NCBI GenBank assembly: GCA_903833055.1
Contig: CAILDU010000021.1
Span: 1 to 46,923 of the forward strand
DNA from: an uncultured Verrucomicrobia subdivision 3 bacterium
GTDB taxonomy: Bacteria > Verrucomicrobiota > Verrucomicrobiia > Limisphaerales > UBA11358
Direction of reading: 5' to 3'
DNA length: 46,923 nt
Shown in pieces: positions 39,787 through 46,923 of the stretch. Position numbers and translations under genes: made by a program. Within the stretch, counting starts at the first letter, position 1; the number at the start of each line of letters is the position of its first letter. The notes beneath the pieces are model-generated. The model had not been told where the DNA came from. It did not search any database and worked only from the letters and a program-made list of their open reading frames with translations.

Positions 39787-40698
39787 TCAATCGGCATTGA
39801 TGCCGAGGGTTTCGAGAATGCTTTGCAACTGGTCGTCGCTGAAAAAGGAAATCTCCACCGCGCCTTTGCCGCGCGCGTATTTTAAATGCACCTTCGTGCC
39901 GAACTTCTCGCGCAACTTTTCTTCCAGCCGCCCAATATTGGAATCAATCGGCACGATGGCTTTAATTTTGCCATCCGAACTCCGTGGCCCGCGCACTTGC
40001 AACTTGGCGACCAAGCCTTCTGTCTGGCGCACGTTCAATCCGTCTTTGACGATGCGCTCGGCAGCGGCTTGCTGGATTTTTTCATCCGCCAAACCGAGAA
40101 TCACTTTCGCGTGACCCACAGAAATTCTGCCCGTGCGTAAAAAACTTTGCACCGGCGCGGGCAGTTTCAGCAAGCGCGTCGCATTGGCGACGGCGGCGCG
40201 GCTCTTGCCGACTTTCACCGCGATTTCTTCCTGCGTGAGTTTGAATTGTTCCGCGAGCTGCGCGTAACCGAGCGCTTCTTCGAGCGCATTCAGATTTTCG
40301 CGCTGCAAATTTTCGATGAGCGCGAGTTCCAAAACCGTGCGGTCGTCGGCCACGCGCACGATGACGGGAACTTCCGGCAAATTCAAAAGCTGCGACGCGC
40401 GCCAGCGACGTTCACCCGCGATGAGTTCAAAAAAACCATTGTTCTCGCGCACGATGAGCGGCTGCACGATGCCTTGTTCGCGGATGGAATCAGCGAGTTC
40501 GCGCAAAGCTTCGTCGGAAAATTCCTTGCGCGGTTGCAGCGCGGACGGACGCACTTGATTCAACGGCACGCGCAGCACGCGCTCGCGATTGTCCGGCGGC
40601 GCGACGGCGGAAATGGCCGGAGCGACTGGCGTTTGCGTAGCCGGCGGATTGCCGCCCAGCAGCGCGCCCAGCCCGCGTCCCAATGCAGGTTTTGACAT
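39787..40698 (-). CDS. parB: Chromosome partitioning protein ParB
   Basis: A 303-residue ParB/Spo0J. ATG 40698 gives MSKPALGRGLGALLGGN, the usual start that would normally interact with ParA; the frame is open to 40842 through a repeat and is not used. The nuclease-like CTPase domain has RPSALQPRKEFSDEALRELA, GIVQPLIV and the GERRWRAS box. ENLQRENLNALEEALGY and the helix-turn-helix (LTQEEIAVKVGKSRAAVAN) follow. ParB binds parS sites, spreads with CTP and loads SMC. No parA gene is present upstream, where the divergent aldo/keto reductase lies, and no parS was seen. ParB and smc are both in this window but about 35 kb apart. Confidence 0.94.
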   Translation of the reverse strand: MSKPALGRGLGALLGGNPPATQTPVAPAISAVAPPDNRERVLRVPLNQVRPSALQPRKEFSDEALRELADSIREQGIVQPLIVRENNGFFELIAGERRWRASQLLNLPEVPVIVRVADDRTVLELALIENLQRENLNALEEALGYAQLAEQFKLTQEEIAVKVGKSRAAVANATRLLKLPAPVQSFLRTGRISVGHAKVILGLADEKIQQAAAERIVKDGLNVRQTEGLVAKLQVRGPRSSDGKIKAIVPIDSNIGRLEEKLREKFGTKVHLKYARGKGAVEISFFSDDQLQSILETLGINAD

Positions 40699-40760
40699 CC
40701 GCGCAGGTTGTCGCAGGACGATGAAATTGTCAACGCGCCGCGTTTTTTGGTGACGGCTTC

Positions 40761-40879
40761 CTTCGCCCCTCGAAGGGGAGAAGGATTGAGGATGAGGGGT
40801 GCTTGGAAAACTTAAGGCGATATTTTTAGGCGCGGATTTCACCCCTCACCCTGACCCTCTCCCCTCCGAGGGGCGAGGG
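40761..40879. repeat. Dispersed CACCCCTCACCCT inverted repeat
   Basis: Left arm 40761-40801 and right arm 40840-40879 are near reverse complements of each other over about 40 bases, with inner hairpins CCCCTCGAAGGGG and CCCCTCCGAGGGG. The loop is about 38 bases. It fills most of the 245-bp region between the divergent parB and aldo/keto reductase genes, so it must adjoin or contain both promoters. This type of repeat is common between genes in many environmental bacteria. Confidence 0.85.
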
Positions 40880-40943
40880 AAATACAATGTCGCCGCGTTT
40901 TTTTATCGAAGCGCAACCGTTCCTTCATTAAGCTGCGCGCATC

Positions 40944-41933
40944 ATGTATTCGCCCGCCGCTACTCGTTATGATTCGCCGCAATTTTATCGCCGTTGCGGT
41001 CGCTCCGGCCTCAAGCTGCCGCTGATTTCGCTCGGCCTCTGGCATAATTTCGGCGCAAAAGATTCTTACGAAAACGCCCGCGCCATTGTGCACCGCGCAG
41101 TTGATCTGGGAGTCACCTGTTTTGATCTGGCGAACAATTATGGTCCGCCCGAAGGTTCGGCGGAAGAAACGTTTGGCCGCATCCTGCGCGAAGACTTGGG
41201 CAAGTGGCGCGATGAAATTATTATCACGACCAAGGCCGGTTATTATATGTGGCCGGGACCGTATGGCGAATGGGGTTCGCGCAAAAATCTTTTGTCGTCG
41301 CTCGACCAATCGCTCAAACGTATGGGCGTCGAGTATGTGGATATATTTTATTCGCATCGGCCCGATCCCGACACGCCGCTGGAAGAAACGATGGGCGCGC
41401 TCGCCCACGCCGTCCGCAGCGGCAAGGCGCTTTACGTCGGCCTCTCGAATTACAAGCCGGAAGAAACCGCGCGCGCGGCGAAAATGTTGCGCGAACTGGG
41501 AACGCCGTGCCTCATCCACCAACCGCGCTATTCCATGCTGGATCGCTGGATTGAACCGCAGTTGCTCGCGACGCTGGAACAGGAAGGAATTGGCGCAACG
41601 GTTTTTTCGCCGTTGGCAAAAGGCGTTTTGACCGACCGTTATTTCAAGGGCATTCCCGCCGATTCACGCGCGGGTCACGACCAAAGATTTCTTCGCCCGG
41701 ACGACATCACCGACGCCGTGGTGGCGAAGGCGAAAAAGCTGAACGACCTCGCGCAATCGCGTGGACAGACGCTCGCGCAAATGGCGCTGGCGTGGGTGTT
41801 GCGGCACAAAGTCGTGACAAGCGCGCTCATCGGCGCGAGCCGCGTGAGTCAGGTGGACGATTGTGTGGGCGCGACAAAGAATCTGAATTTCACCGCTGAC
41901 GAATTGGCACAGATTGAAAAAGTGCTGGCGTAG
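40944..41933 (+). CDS. Aldo/keto reductase (glyceraldehyde 3-phosphate reductase / YghZ-like)
   Basis: A 329-residue NADPH-dependent aldo/keto reductase of the Kv-beta/YghZ type. The opening YRRCGRSGLKLPLISLGLW and the catalytic residues are clear: Asp and Tyr in CFDLANNYGPPEG, Lys in ITTKAGYYMWPGPYGEWGS and His in DIFYSHRPDPDTPLEET. The C-terminal cofactor part has SALIGASRVSQVDD. YghZ reduces L-glyceraldehyde 3-phosphate and detoxifies methylglyoxal; I infer a similar role. It converges on the metallopeptidase gene with only 6 bp between stops. Confidence 0.92.
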   Translation: MYSPAATRYDSPQFYRRCGRSGLKLPLISLGLWHNFGAKDSYENARAIVHRAVDLGVTCFDLANNYGPPEGSAEETFGRILREDLGKWRDEIIITTKAGYYMWPGPYGEWGSRKNLLSSLDQSLKRMGVEYVDIFYSHRPDPDTPLEETMGALAHAVRSGKALYVGLSNYKPEETARAAKMLRELGTPCLIHQPRYSMLDRWIEPQLLATLEQEGIGATVFSPLAKGVLTDRYFKGIPADSRAGHDQRFLRPDDITDAVVAKAKKLNDLAQSRGQTLAQMALAWVLRHKVVTSALIGASRVSQVDDCVGATKNLNFTADELAQIEKVLA

Positions 41934-41939
41934 TCCGCG

Positions 41940-43439
41940 TCAATTTAGTTTCCGCAACAACGCTTCTGCCTGCGTGCGGACTTTGGTTTCCACGTTTGGA
42001 AGCAATAGCGCGTTCAGCGCGCGGCGCGCCGTCTCCTTCTCGCCGTTTTGCAACTGCGCGTTGGCGAGCGCGAGTTGATAATAAAAATTCTCCGGCTCCA
42101 ACTGGACGGCGCGTTGCAAATGCAGTTCCGCCATCGCCGCATTGCCGCGCGCGAGTTCCACGATGCCAAATAGTTCGTGCGCTGGACCAAAATCGGGCAT
42201 GAGCGCGAAGGACTGCAACAAGTCGTTGTGAATTTCAAGGGCGGTCGTCTTCGGCAAACGGCCTTGCGCGTCCGGCGCTTCGGCGGCGACATGAAATTCC
42301 CCCCACGCATAAAAGTAATACGCGAGAAAGTTCACCGAGCCGCGCTGGATGGCGGTGTGAAACTGGCGGACGGCTTCGTCAGTTTGTCCGCGACGAACGG
42401 CGAGCAAGCCCAAGCCTTCGCAGGGCAGGGGACTTGCGGGCGCAAGTTGTTGCGCGGTGACAAAAAGTTTTTCCGCCTCGTCCAGCCGTCCCACGCGCAG
42501 CAGTTCGTCGCCGAGCCGGAAATAAACTTCCACGGGCGTGAGCGCGCACGTCGTCAGACTTTTGGGCGCGTTGACATTGTCTGGCAGAACAAATGAGATG
42601 CCGGTGAAAGTTTTATTTTCCAAATAGCGGCGCAATTCTTTTTCCAACGCGGGCAGGAGAACTTGCAGCGCATTCGTGAACGCCTGCAATGGCAATTGTC
42701 CTTGTTGCAGCAGCGGCGTGAATTGTCGGAAGCGCGCTTTCAAAATCGGATTGTCGCCCGCCGTAAGAAATTGCGCGAGCAGCCACGACTCCGCGTAAAA
42801 TAATCCCTGCCGGTCGCGCTCGTTGTAATCTGGCGAGTCATTGTTGACCGCGAACAATTCCGCGAGCGGCAGCAACGGCTTCGATTCGAGCAGTTGCAAA
42901 TGATGTTCGATAGGCAGCGCGATGTAAGCCGTGTTGCCGCTGGTCGTGAAGGTGGAATAAATTTCCGCCATGCCTTCTTTCAGCCAGAGCGGCCAGATGC
43001 GGTCGTTGCGGCGCAGGAGCAGATGCGTGTATTCGTGGAAGATGACGTTGAACTGCGCGTTGTCCGCGCGCGCGCCGGGCAGCGACAGGACGATTAGATT
43101 TTCATCCGTGCCGTGATTGAAAAAGCCCGCGAGATTTTCCGGCTGACCGTGATACAGCGGCAAGAACGGCTTCATGCTTTCGTGATCGGGAAAAACGAGG
43201 ACGGAAATCGGCGGCGACGCGACGGCTTGCGCGCCCGCGAGCGATGAATACGCTTCGCAAAATTGCTCGAACTGCGCGGCGACTTTGAAAACCGATTGCG
43301 GTTCGCCGCAACTGAACACATTGAAATGCGCCGTGCGCGCCGCGAACCAAGGGCGCTGCACGAGCGGCACATCCTTCGTCGGCGCGGCGGCGACGGGGAA
43401 AATTCCCAGCAGCGCGGCGAGCAGGCAAAGTCGTTTCAT
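41940..43439 (-). CDS. Secreted DUF1570-like metallopeptidase with TPR repeats
   Basis: A 499-residue exported protein. A signal peptide covers about residues 1-19 (MKRLCLLAALLGIFPVAAA). The N-terminal half is a gluzincin-like peptidase domain with the zinc motif HEYTH at 135-139 and a downstream acid in LWLKEGMAEIYST, as in peptidase MA/DUF1570 proteins. The C-terminal half (about 310-495) is a TPR solenoid (VYFRLGDELLRVGRLDEAEK; GLLAVRRGQTDEAVRQFHTA; LFGIVELARGNAAMAELHLQ). It probably works in the periplasm on unknown protein substrates. It is divergent from the next plus-strand gene. Confidence 0.82.
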   Translation of the reverse strand: MKRLCLLAALLGIFPVAAAPTKDVPLVQRPWFAARTAHFNVFSCGEPQSVFKVAAQFEQFCEAYSSLAGAQAVASPPISVLVFPDHESMKPFLPLYHGQPENLAGFFNHGTDENLIVLSLPGARADNAQFNVIFHEYTHLLLRRNDRIWPLWLKEGMAEIYSTFTTSGNTAYIALPIEHHLQLLESKPLLPLAELFAVNNDSPDYNERDRQGLFYAESWLLAQFLTAGDNPILKARFRQFTPLLQQGQLPLQAFTNALQVLLPALEKELRRYLENKTFTGISFVLPDNVNAPKSLTTCALTPVEVYFRLGDELLRVGRLDEAEKLFVTAQQLAPASPLPCEGLGLLAVRRGQTDEAVRQFHTAIQRGSVNFLAYYFYAWGEFHVAAEAPDAQGRLPKTTALEIHNDLLQSFALMPDFGPAHELFGIVELARGNAAMAELHLQRAVQLEPENFYYQLALANAQLQNGEKETARRALNALLLPNVETKVRTQAEALLRKLN

Positions 43440-43527
43440 GAACGCGAAAACTTTAAGCCACCGCCGCCGCGTGGCAATACAGTTTTGATTTACTCGGTCT
43501 GACCGGTTATGGTTTTACCATTCGCTC

Positions 43528-44085
43528 ATGAAATTATTGGCTGCATTTTATTTTACCGCGCTCAGCCTCTTCGCGCAGACGAATAACCTCGCGACCACCA
43601 ACGCGCTAGTGGTTCCCGCCGAAACCAATCAGACGCCGGCGGTCATTCAACGCGCCGAACAAATTCGCGACGAATGCCTCGCGAACCGTCGCCTCATCTG
43701 CGGCAAAATTATCAAGGTGCTGCCCGGTGGCATCGTGTTGGATAGCGGCTACACCGATCTTTTGCGTCCGGCGTTGAGCACGACGTGGTTGATCCCCGGC
43801 ACGGCCACCGCCAGTCGCCCCGCCAACGCGGTGGAGCAACACGAACCGGGCGCGGTCGCCGTCGGTCAGGTTTTTCTAACGGATTATCCAAAGTCGCGCG
43901 GCGCGGCGGCCAAACCGAAACTCTATGATTACGTTGTCCTGCTGGGCTATCCCGCCGGACAATACACTTATACTTCCGTCGGCACGGTGCAACGAACTGT
44001 CCGCCATTTCTCCGCCAGCCTGTTGAGCGCGGTAAAAATAAATTTTGAAACGGCGGAATCCGCACCGCCGCCACCAGTGAAATGA
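43528..44085 (+). CDS. Secreted protein of unknown function, paired with the cytochrome gene
   Basis: A 185-residue exported protein with a short signal peptide (MKLLAAFYFTALSLFAQ). The mature part starts with a Thr/Asn/Pro-rich stretch, then a beta-rich core (ICGKIIKVLPGGIVLDSGYT; YDYVVLLGYPAGQYTYTSVG) and ends in a proline-rich tail. I do not recognise a family. The last bases overlap the start of the cytochrome-like gene as ATGA, so the two are likely co-translated and may act together in the periplasm. Confidence 0.65.
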   Translation: MKLLAAFYFTALSLFAQTNNLATTNALVVPAETNQTPAVIQRAEQIRDECLANRRLICGKIIKVLPGGIVLDSGYTDLLRPALSTTWLIPGTATASRPANAVEQHEPGAVAVGQVFLTDYPKSRGAAAKPKLYDYVVLLGYPAGQYTYTSVGTVQRTVRHFSASLLSAVKINFETAESAPPPPVK

Positions 44086-45410
44086 CGCTGCCCCGTTTCT
44101 CAATTTTGCGGGCGACGCGGGTCACGCTGATTATTTTCTTTGCACTACAATTTTTTTCCTTCATCGCCACTGCCAGCGCCTATTTAAAAATGCCGGAACG
44201 CGCGGACGGTCCGATTCCAAAATTACTTTCCCAAACCGGCGCGTTTCAAGCTGTCCGCTCATTCGCGCCGGACGCGGCGTTGATTCCTTACGCTCTCAAT
44301 GTTCCGTTCTGGTCGGACGGCGCGGAAAAAGTCCGATGGGTTTCCGTTCCTGCCCATCAAAAAATAAAATTCGCGGCAACGGGTGAATGGGTTTTTCCGT
44401 GCGGCACGGTTTTTGTAAAAACATTTTTCATCGCCACCAATGAATTGCAGCCGCAAGCATTGCGCCGTCTCGAAACGCGTTTGCTCGTTTGCGACGCGAG
44501 CGGCGGCGTTTATGGCGTTACCTACAAATGGCGCGTAGACAATAGTGACGCAGACTTGCTTGAGACAAATTTTACGGAAACGATTCCTATTCAGACTGCG
44601 AACGGTGTGCGGCCGCAAGCGTGGTATTATCCGAGTCGCGCTGATTGTCTCACCTGCCACACGGCGAATGCCGGTTATGTTCTCGGCGTGAAGACGCGGC
44701 AGTTGAATGGCGATTTCACTTATCCCTCCGGCGTTACGGAAAATCAATTGCGCGCGTGGAATCAACTGGGTTTGTTCGATAAAAAAATTTCCGAGGTGGA
44801 TTTGAGCCATTTTCCCGCACTCGCGAAAACGACTGACGCCACCCGCAGTTTGGAGGATCGCGCGCGCTCGTATCTCGATGCGAATTGTGCCAACTGCCAT
44901 CGTCCGCACGGAACCGTCGCCTACTTTGATGCGCGCTACGACACGCCGCTCGCGCAACAAAACTTGACCGGCGGACGCGTGCTGATTGATGAACGCATTG
45001 ACGGCGCGCGCGTCATCGCGCCGAACGATTGCTGGCGTTCGATTTTATTCATGCGTGCGAATACGACCGAAGCGTTCAAGATGCCGCCGCTCGCGCGCAA
45101 CACGATTGACGATGCGGGAATGAATCTGTTGCGGCAATGGATTGAAAGTCTGCCCGGCGCACCGGTTTTGCCACCGCCGGAAATTTCGCCGCGCGGCGGA
45201 AATTTCAGTCAGCCGGTCGAAGTGATTTTGAAAAGCGAGCCGGGCGCAAAGATTTATTACACGCTGGACGGAACTGTGCCGACTACTTCCGATTTGCTTT
45301 ACGGAAAACCCATTCGCCTGACCGCGCCGACAATTGTTCGCGCGAAAGCATTTAAGCCGGGCTTCACTAAAAGCATTACGGCGAAAGAAATTTTCCTCTT
45401 CGGTCGGTAA
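44082..45410 (+). CDS. Secreted c-type cytochrome-like protein with C-terminal CHB_HEX_C-type domain
   Basis: A 442-residue exported protein. A signal sequence (about residues 14-33) is followed by LSQTGAFQAVRSF, LIPYALNVPFWSDGAEKVRW and WVFPCGTVFVKTFFI, matching the SO2930/HNE_0200 group of haem proteins as I recall it. Two haem-type motifs are present, CLTCH (189-193) and CANCH (269-273). The last ~80 residues (ISPRGGNFSQPVEVILKSE, YYTLDGTVPTTS) resemble the chitobiase/hexosaminidase C-terminal beta-sandwich seen in surface proteins. It probably carries electrons in a periplasmic oxidation. It converges on the beta-propeller gene with 2 bp between stops. Confidence 0.8.
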   Translation: MTLPRFSILRATRVTLIIFFALQFFSFIATASAYLKMPERADGPIPKLLSQTGAFQAVRSFAPDAALIPYALNVPFWSDGAEKVRWVSVPAHQKIKFAATGEWVFPCGTVFVKTFFIATNELQPQALRRLETRLLVCDASGGVYGVTYKWRVDNSDADLLETNFTETIPIQTANGVRPQAWYYPSRADCLTCHTANAGYVLGVKTRQLNGDFTYPSGVTENQLRAWNQLGLFDKKISEVDLSHFPALAKTTDATRSLEDRARSYLDANCANCHRPHGTVAYFDARYDTPLAQQNLTGGRVLIDERIDGARVIAPNDCWRSILFMRANTTEAFKMPPLARNTIDDAGMNLLRQWIESLPGAPVLPPPEISPRGGNFSQPVEVILKSEPGAKIYYTLDGTVPTTSDLLYGKPIRLTAPTIVRAKAFKPGFTKSITAKEIFLFGR

Positions 45411-45412
45411 AT

Positions 45413-46477
45413 TCATCTTGCTACCGGCACCGCAACAATTCCCCACGGGCTGCCGGGCGATTTGACGCGGGCGATTTCTTTTTCCGTCGCGAGGTCAACG
45501 ACGGAAACGTCGTCGGACGGACCGTTGGCGGTGAATAGATATTTTCCATCCGGCGAAAACGCGATGCCCCACGGACGTTTGCCCACAGGAATGGTATTCA
45601 GCACTTCGTAAGTCTGCGCGTCCACCACGATGACCGTGCCGCCGCGGCCGGTGCTGGCGTAAATCTTTTTGCCGTCGGGCGAAACTTTCACGGTCATTGG
45701 GCGCGAGCCTTTCGGGAGCGTGATGACTTTCAAAAGCGTCTGGCTGGCGGTATCAATCACGTTGAGTTCGCCGACAGATTCGGACGGAATGAACGCGCGC
45801 GAACCGTCCGGCAAAAACGCGACGCTGCGCGGACGCGGGTGCACGACGATGTGGCCGATGACTTTGTAGGTCTTCGCATCAATCGCAAAAACGTCGCCAG
45901 CAGTTTCGCAAGTGACGTAGAAAAACTTTTCGTCGGGACTGATGCCGACGCCTTCGGGTTCGCGACTGACGGGAACGAAGGTGACGACTTTGCCGGTGGC
46001 GGCTTCTAGCACGGTCGCCGCGCCGATGTCTTCATTGGCGATGTAAATCTTGGAACCGTCGGCGCTCAAACAAAATTGTTCAGGATCGGAGCCGGCGGGA
46101 ATTTTGCGGAGAAATTTATTGGCAGTCGCATCCACGAGACCGATGCCGTCGGCGGATTTGTCGGTGGAAGTTTTGTCTCCGTCGTCATTTTGATTCTTCA
46201 ACAAAATGGGATTGCCGTTGGCATCGAGCTTCGGCGGCGGCTCAATCGGCGTGCCGCTTAACGCGACATAAACAGTTTTTCCATCGGGATTGGCATGAAT
46301 GCCGCGCGGACGTTTGCCGACGGGAATGGTGGCGGTGACTTTGAAATCGCTGTTGATGACGGTGAGGTCGCCAGATTTTTCGTTGGAGACGAAGATTTGA
46401 TAATCGGCGGCATAGGTTTGCAGCGCGGCAACACAAAAAGCAGCAGTCAGCCAAGTGGAACGAAAGCGGGATTTCAT
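45413..46477 (-). CDS. Secreted YVTN-type beta-propeller protein
   Basis: A 354-residue exported protein. ATG 46477 gives a signal peptide (MKSRFRSTWLTAAFCVAALQ); starts at 46489 or 46537 are also in frame. Seven repeats of about 42-45 residues follow the YVTN pattern, for example YQIFVSNEKSGDLTVIN, IPVGKRPRGIHANPDGKTVY, FVPVSREPEGVGISPDEKFF and IPVGKRPWGIAFSPDGKYLF. An Asp/Asn/Lys-rich insert occurs near residues 85-110. Such propellers often accompany cytochromes and quinoprotein dehydrogenases, and the convergent neighbour here is a haem protein. No PQQ dehydrogenase is in the window. Confidence 0.88.
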   Translation of the reverse strand: MKSRFRSTWLTAAFCVAALQTYAADYQIFVSNEKSGDLTVINSDFKVTATIPVGKRPRGIHANPDGKTVYVALSGTPIEPPPKLDANGNPILLKNQNDDGDKTSTDKSADGIGLVDATANKFLRKIPAGSDPEQFCLSADGSKIYIANEDIGAATVLEAATGKVVTFVPVSREPEGVGISPDEKFFYVTCETAGDVFAIDAKTYKVIGHIVVHPRPRSVAFLPDGSRAFIPSESVGELNVIDTASQTLLKVITLPKGSRPMTVKVSPDGKKIYASTGRGGTVIVVDAQTYEVLNTIPVGKRPWGIAFSPDGKYLFTANGPSDDVSVVDLATEKEIARVKSPGSPWGIVAVPVAR

Positions 46478-46642
46478 GGCGTAACTCATGACACAGATTT
46501 GAAAATTTGTCAGCAGGTTTTCCTGAATTGCCGGCAACTATATTCAATTGTCGGCGGCAAATAACTGGCGTAAATTCTTTGGGTAAGTCGCATTACTATT
46601 GATGAACCCCTTTTGCCGACCTGACCGGGCGCAACTTCCCGA

Positions 46643-46822
46643 ATGAAGATTAAATCCAGTTTGTTCCTGGCGCTCGTTTGCGCGTGGGTGACCGGCTTTA
46701 ATTTGGGGGCGGCCAATGTGACTTGGAATGGCACGACCGATGCGAATTGGGCGACGCCGGGAAACTGGAGCGCGACGCCGGTGCCGGGCCTCACCGATAC
46801 TGATTGGGCCCCTCTGAACTAG
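46643..46822 (+). pseudogene. Secreted beta-strand-repeat (autotransporter-like) protein, cut by an IS3 element
   Basis: ATG 46643 opens a signal peptide (MKIKSSLFLALVCAWVTGF) followed by NVTWNGTTDANWATPGNWS, the typical first repeat of verrucomicrobial autotransporter-associated beta-strand proteins. After GLTDT (about base 46800) the frame enters the end of an insertion sequence and stops at 46822, giving only 59 codons. Relatives usually run to many hundreds of residues. The rest of the gene, if present, lies beyond the window on the other side of the element. Confidence 0.75.
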
Positions 46823-46923
46823 GCCATTGAGGATGGGATGGTTTTCGGGTAACGAAAAGAAAACCATCATGAAGAAGACACATCATACGACGGAGCAAAT
46901 CATCCGGATCCTGCGGGAGGCGG
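46801..46923 (+). mobile_element. IS3-family element, left end (runs off the window)
   Basis: From about 46801 (TGATTGGGCCCC) the sequence departs from the secreted-protein gene. It shows a leader and then an orfA start at 46869. The peptide MKKTHHTTEQIIRILREA is related to, but different from, the orfA of the elements at 1-701, so this is a second IS3-type element. The exact left terminus is uncertain by several bases. Confidence 0.65.
46869..46923 (+). CDS. IS3-family transposase orfA, first 18 codons (partial at window edge)
   Basis: An ATG at 46869 opens MKKTHHTTEQIIRILREA, the usual N-terminus of an IS3 OrfA helix-turn-helix. The window ends inside it. The last bases, CCTGCGGGAGGCGG, are also present in orfA copy A at the left edge of the window on the other strand. 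Confidence 0.65.
   Translation, partial: MKKTHHTTEQIIRILREA

Noticed and set aside
39705-40943. Replication origin or parS cluster near parB
   Set aside because: No TGTTTCACGTGAAACA-like site or DnaA-box cluster was seen, and dnaA, parA, gidA and rnpA are absent.

Overview
The window looks like a chromosomal contig from a Gram-negative member of the Verrucomicrobiota, probably near the Limisphaerales/Pedosphaera group. That placement is an inference. It rests on the lipid A gene lpxB, a DUF1800/DUF1501 gene pair, multi-PAS hybrid kinases, tetratricopeptide membrane proteins, a beta-strand-repeat secreted protein and a very high load of dispersed palindromic repeats. Both edges fall inside the first gene (orfA) of IS3-family elements, so the contig was probably broken at repeats during assembly. 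No tRNA, rRNA or CRISPR array was recognised.

Layout. 1-701: two nested IS3-family copies. 694-1728: a decayed type II restriction-modification locus. It holds a methyltransferase reduced to 41 codons, an intact nuclease-like gene, and a SacI-like endonuclease cut off by the insertion sequence. 1950-5678: smc. 5681-5995: an unusual array with an exact 21-bp period. 6248-8317: a lipoprotein and a DUF4139 protein (minus strand). 8486-10897: a secreted sugar-binding/PKD protein and a GH28-type glycosidase (plus strand). 10954-15050: proS converging on a hybrid histidine kinase. 15096-18402: a minus-strand housekeeping operon HIT-phoH-ybeY-DUF502-recO with overlapping stops and starts. 18480-22483: the gfo-lpxB operon, interrupted by an HNH-nuclease gene bracketed by a 26-bp inverted repeat and by a REP-associated transposase module, with a duplicated lpxB start. 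22661-24267: plsY-gpsA (phospholipid synthesis). 24269-29944 (minus): an M50 protease, thrH, two tandem TPR membrane paralogues and a PHP phosphatase. 30078-34661: a giant 8-PAS hybrid kinase. 34747-38058: DUF1800 and DUF1501 genes separated by a four-helix-bundle (S23) gene whose start and stop codons lie in an inverted repeat. 38128-40698: two orphan genes, def and parB. 40944-46477: an aldo/keto reductase, a metallopeptidase/TPR protein, a c-type cytochrome locus and a beta-propeller protein. 46643-46923: a secreted repeat-protein gene broken by another IS3 element.

The most interesting theme is the repeats. At least nine families of short palindromic or iterated repeats occur, several of them inside genes and in frame (lpxB and both TPR paralogues). 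Two single accessory genes (HNH, S23) sit between genes that would otherwise be co-transcribed, each bracketed by inverted copies of one repeat family. The S23 repeat also occurs empty, as a small in-frame hairpin inside a TPR gene. This suggests a class of repeat-bounded single-gene cassettes. Separately, the 21-bp array behind smc has T- and A-tracts spaced at about two helical turns.
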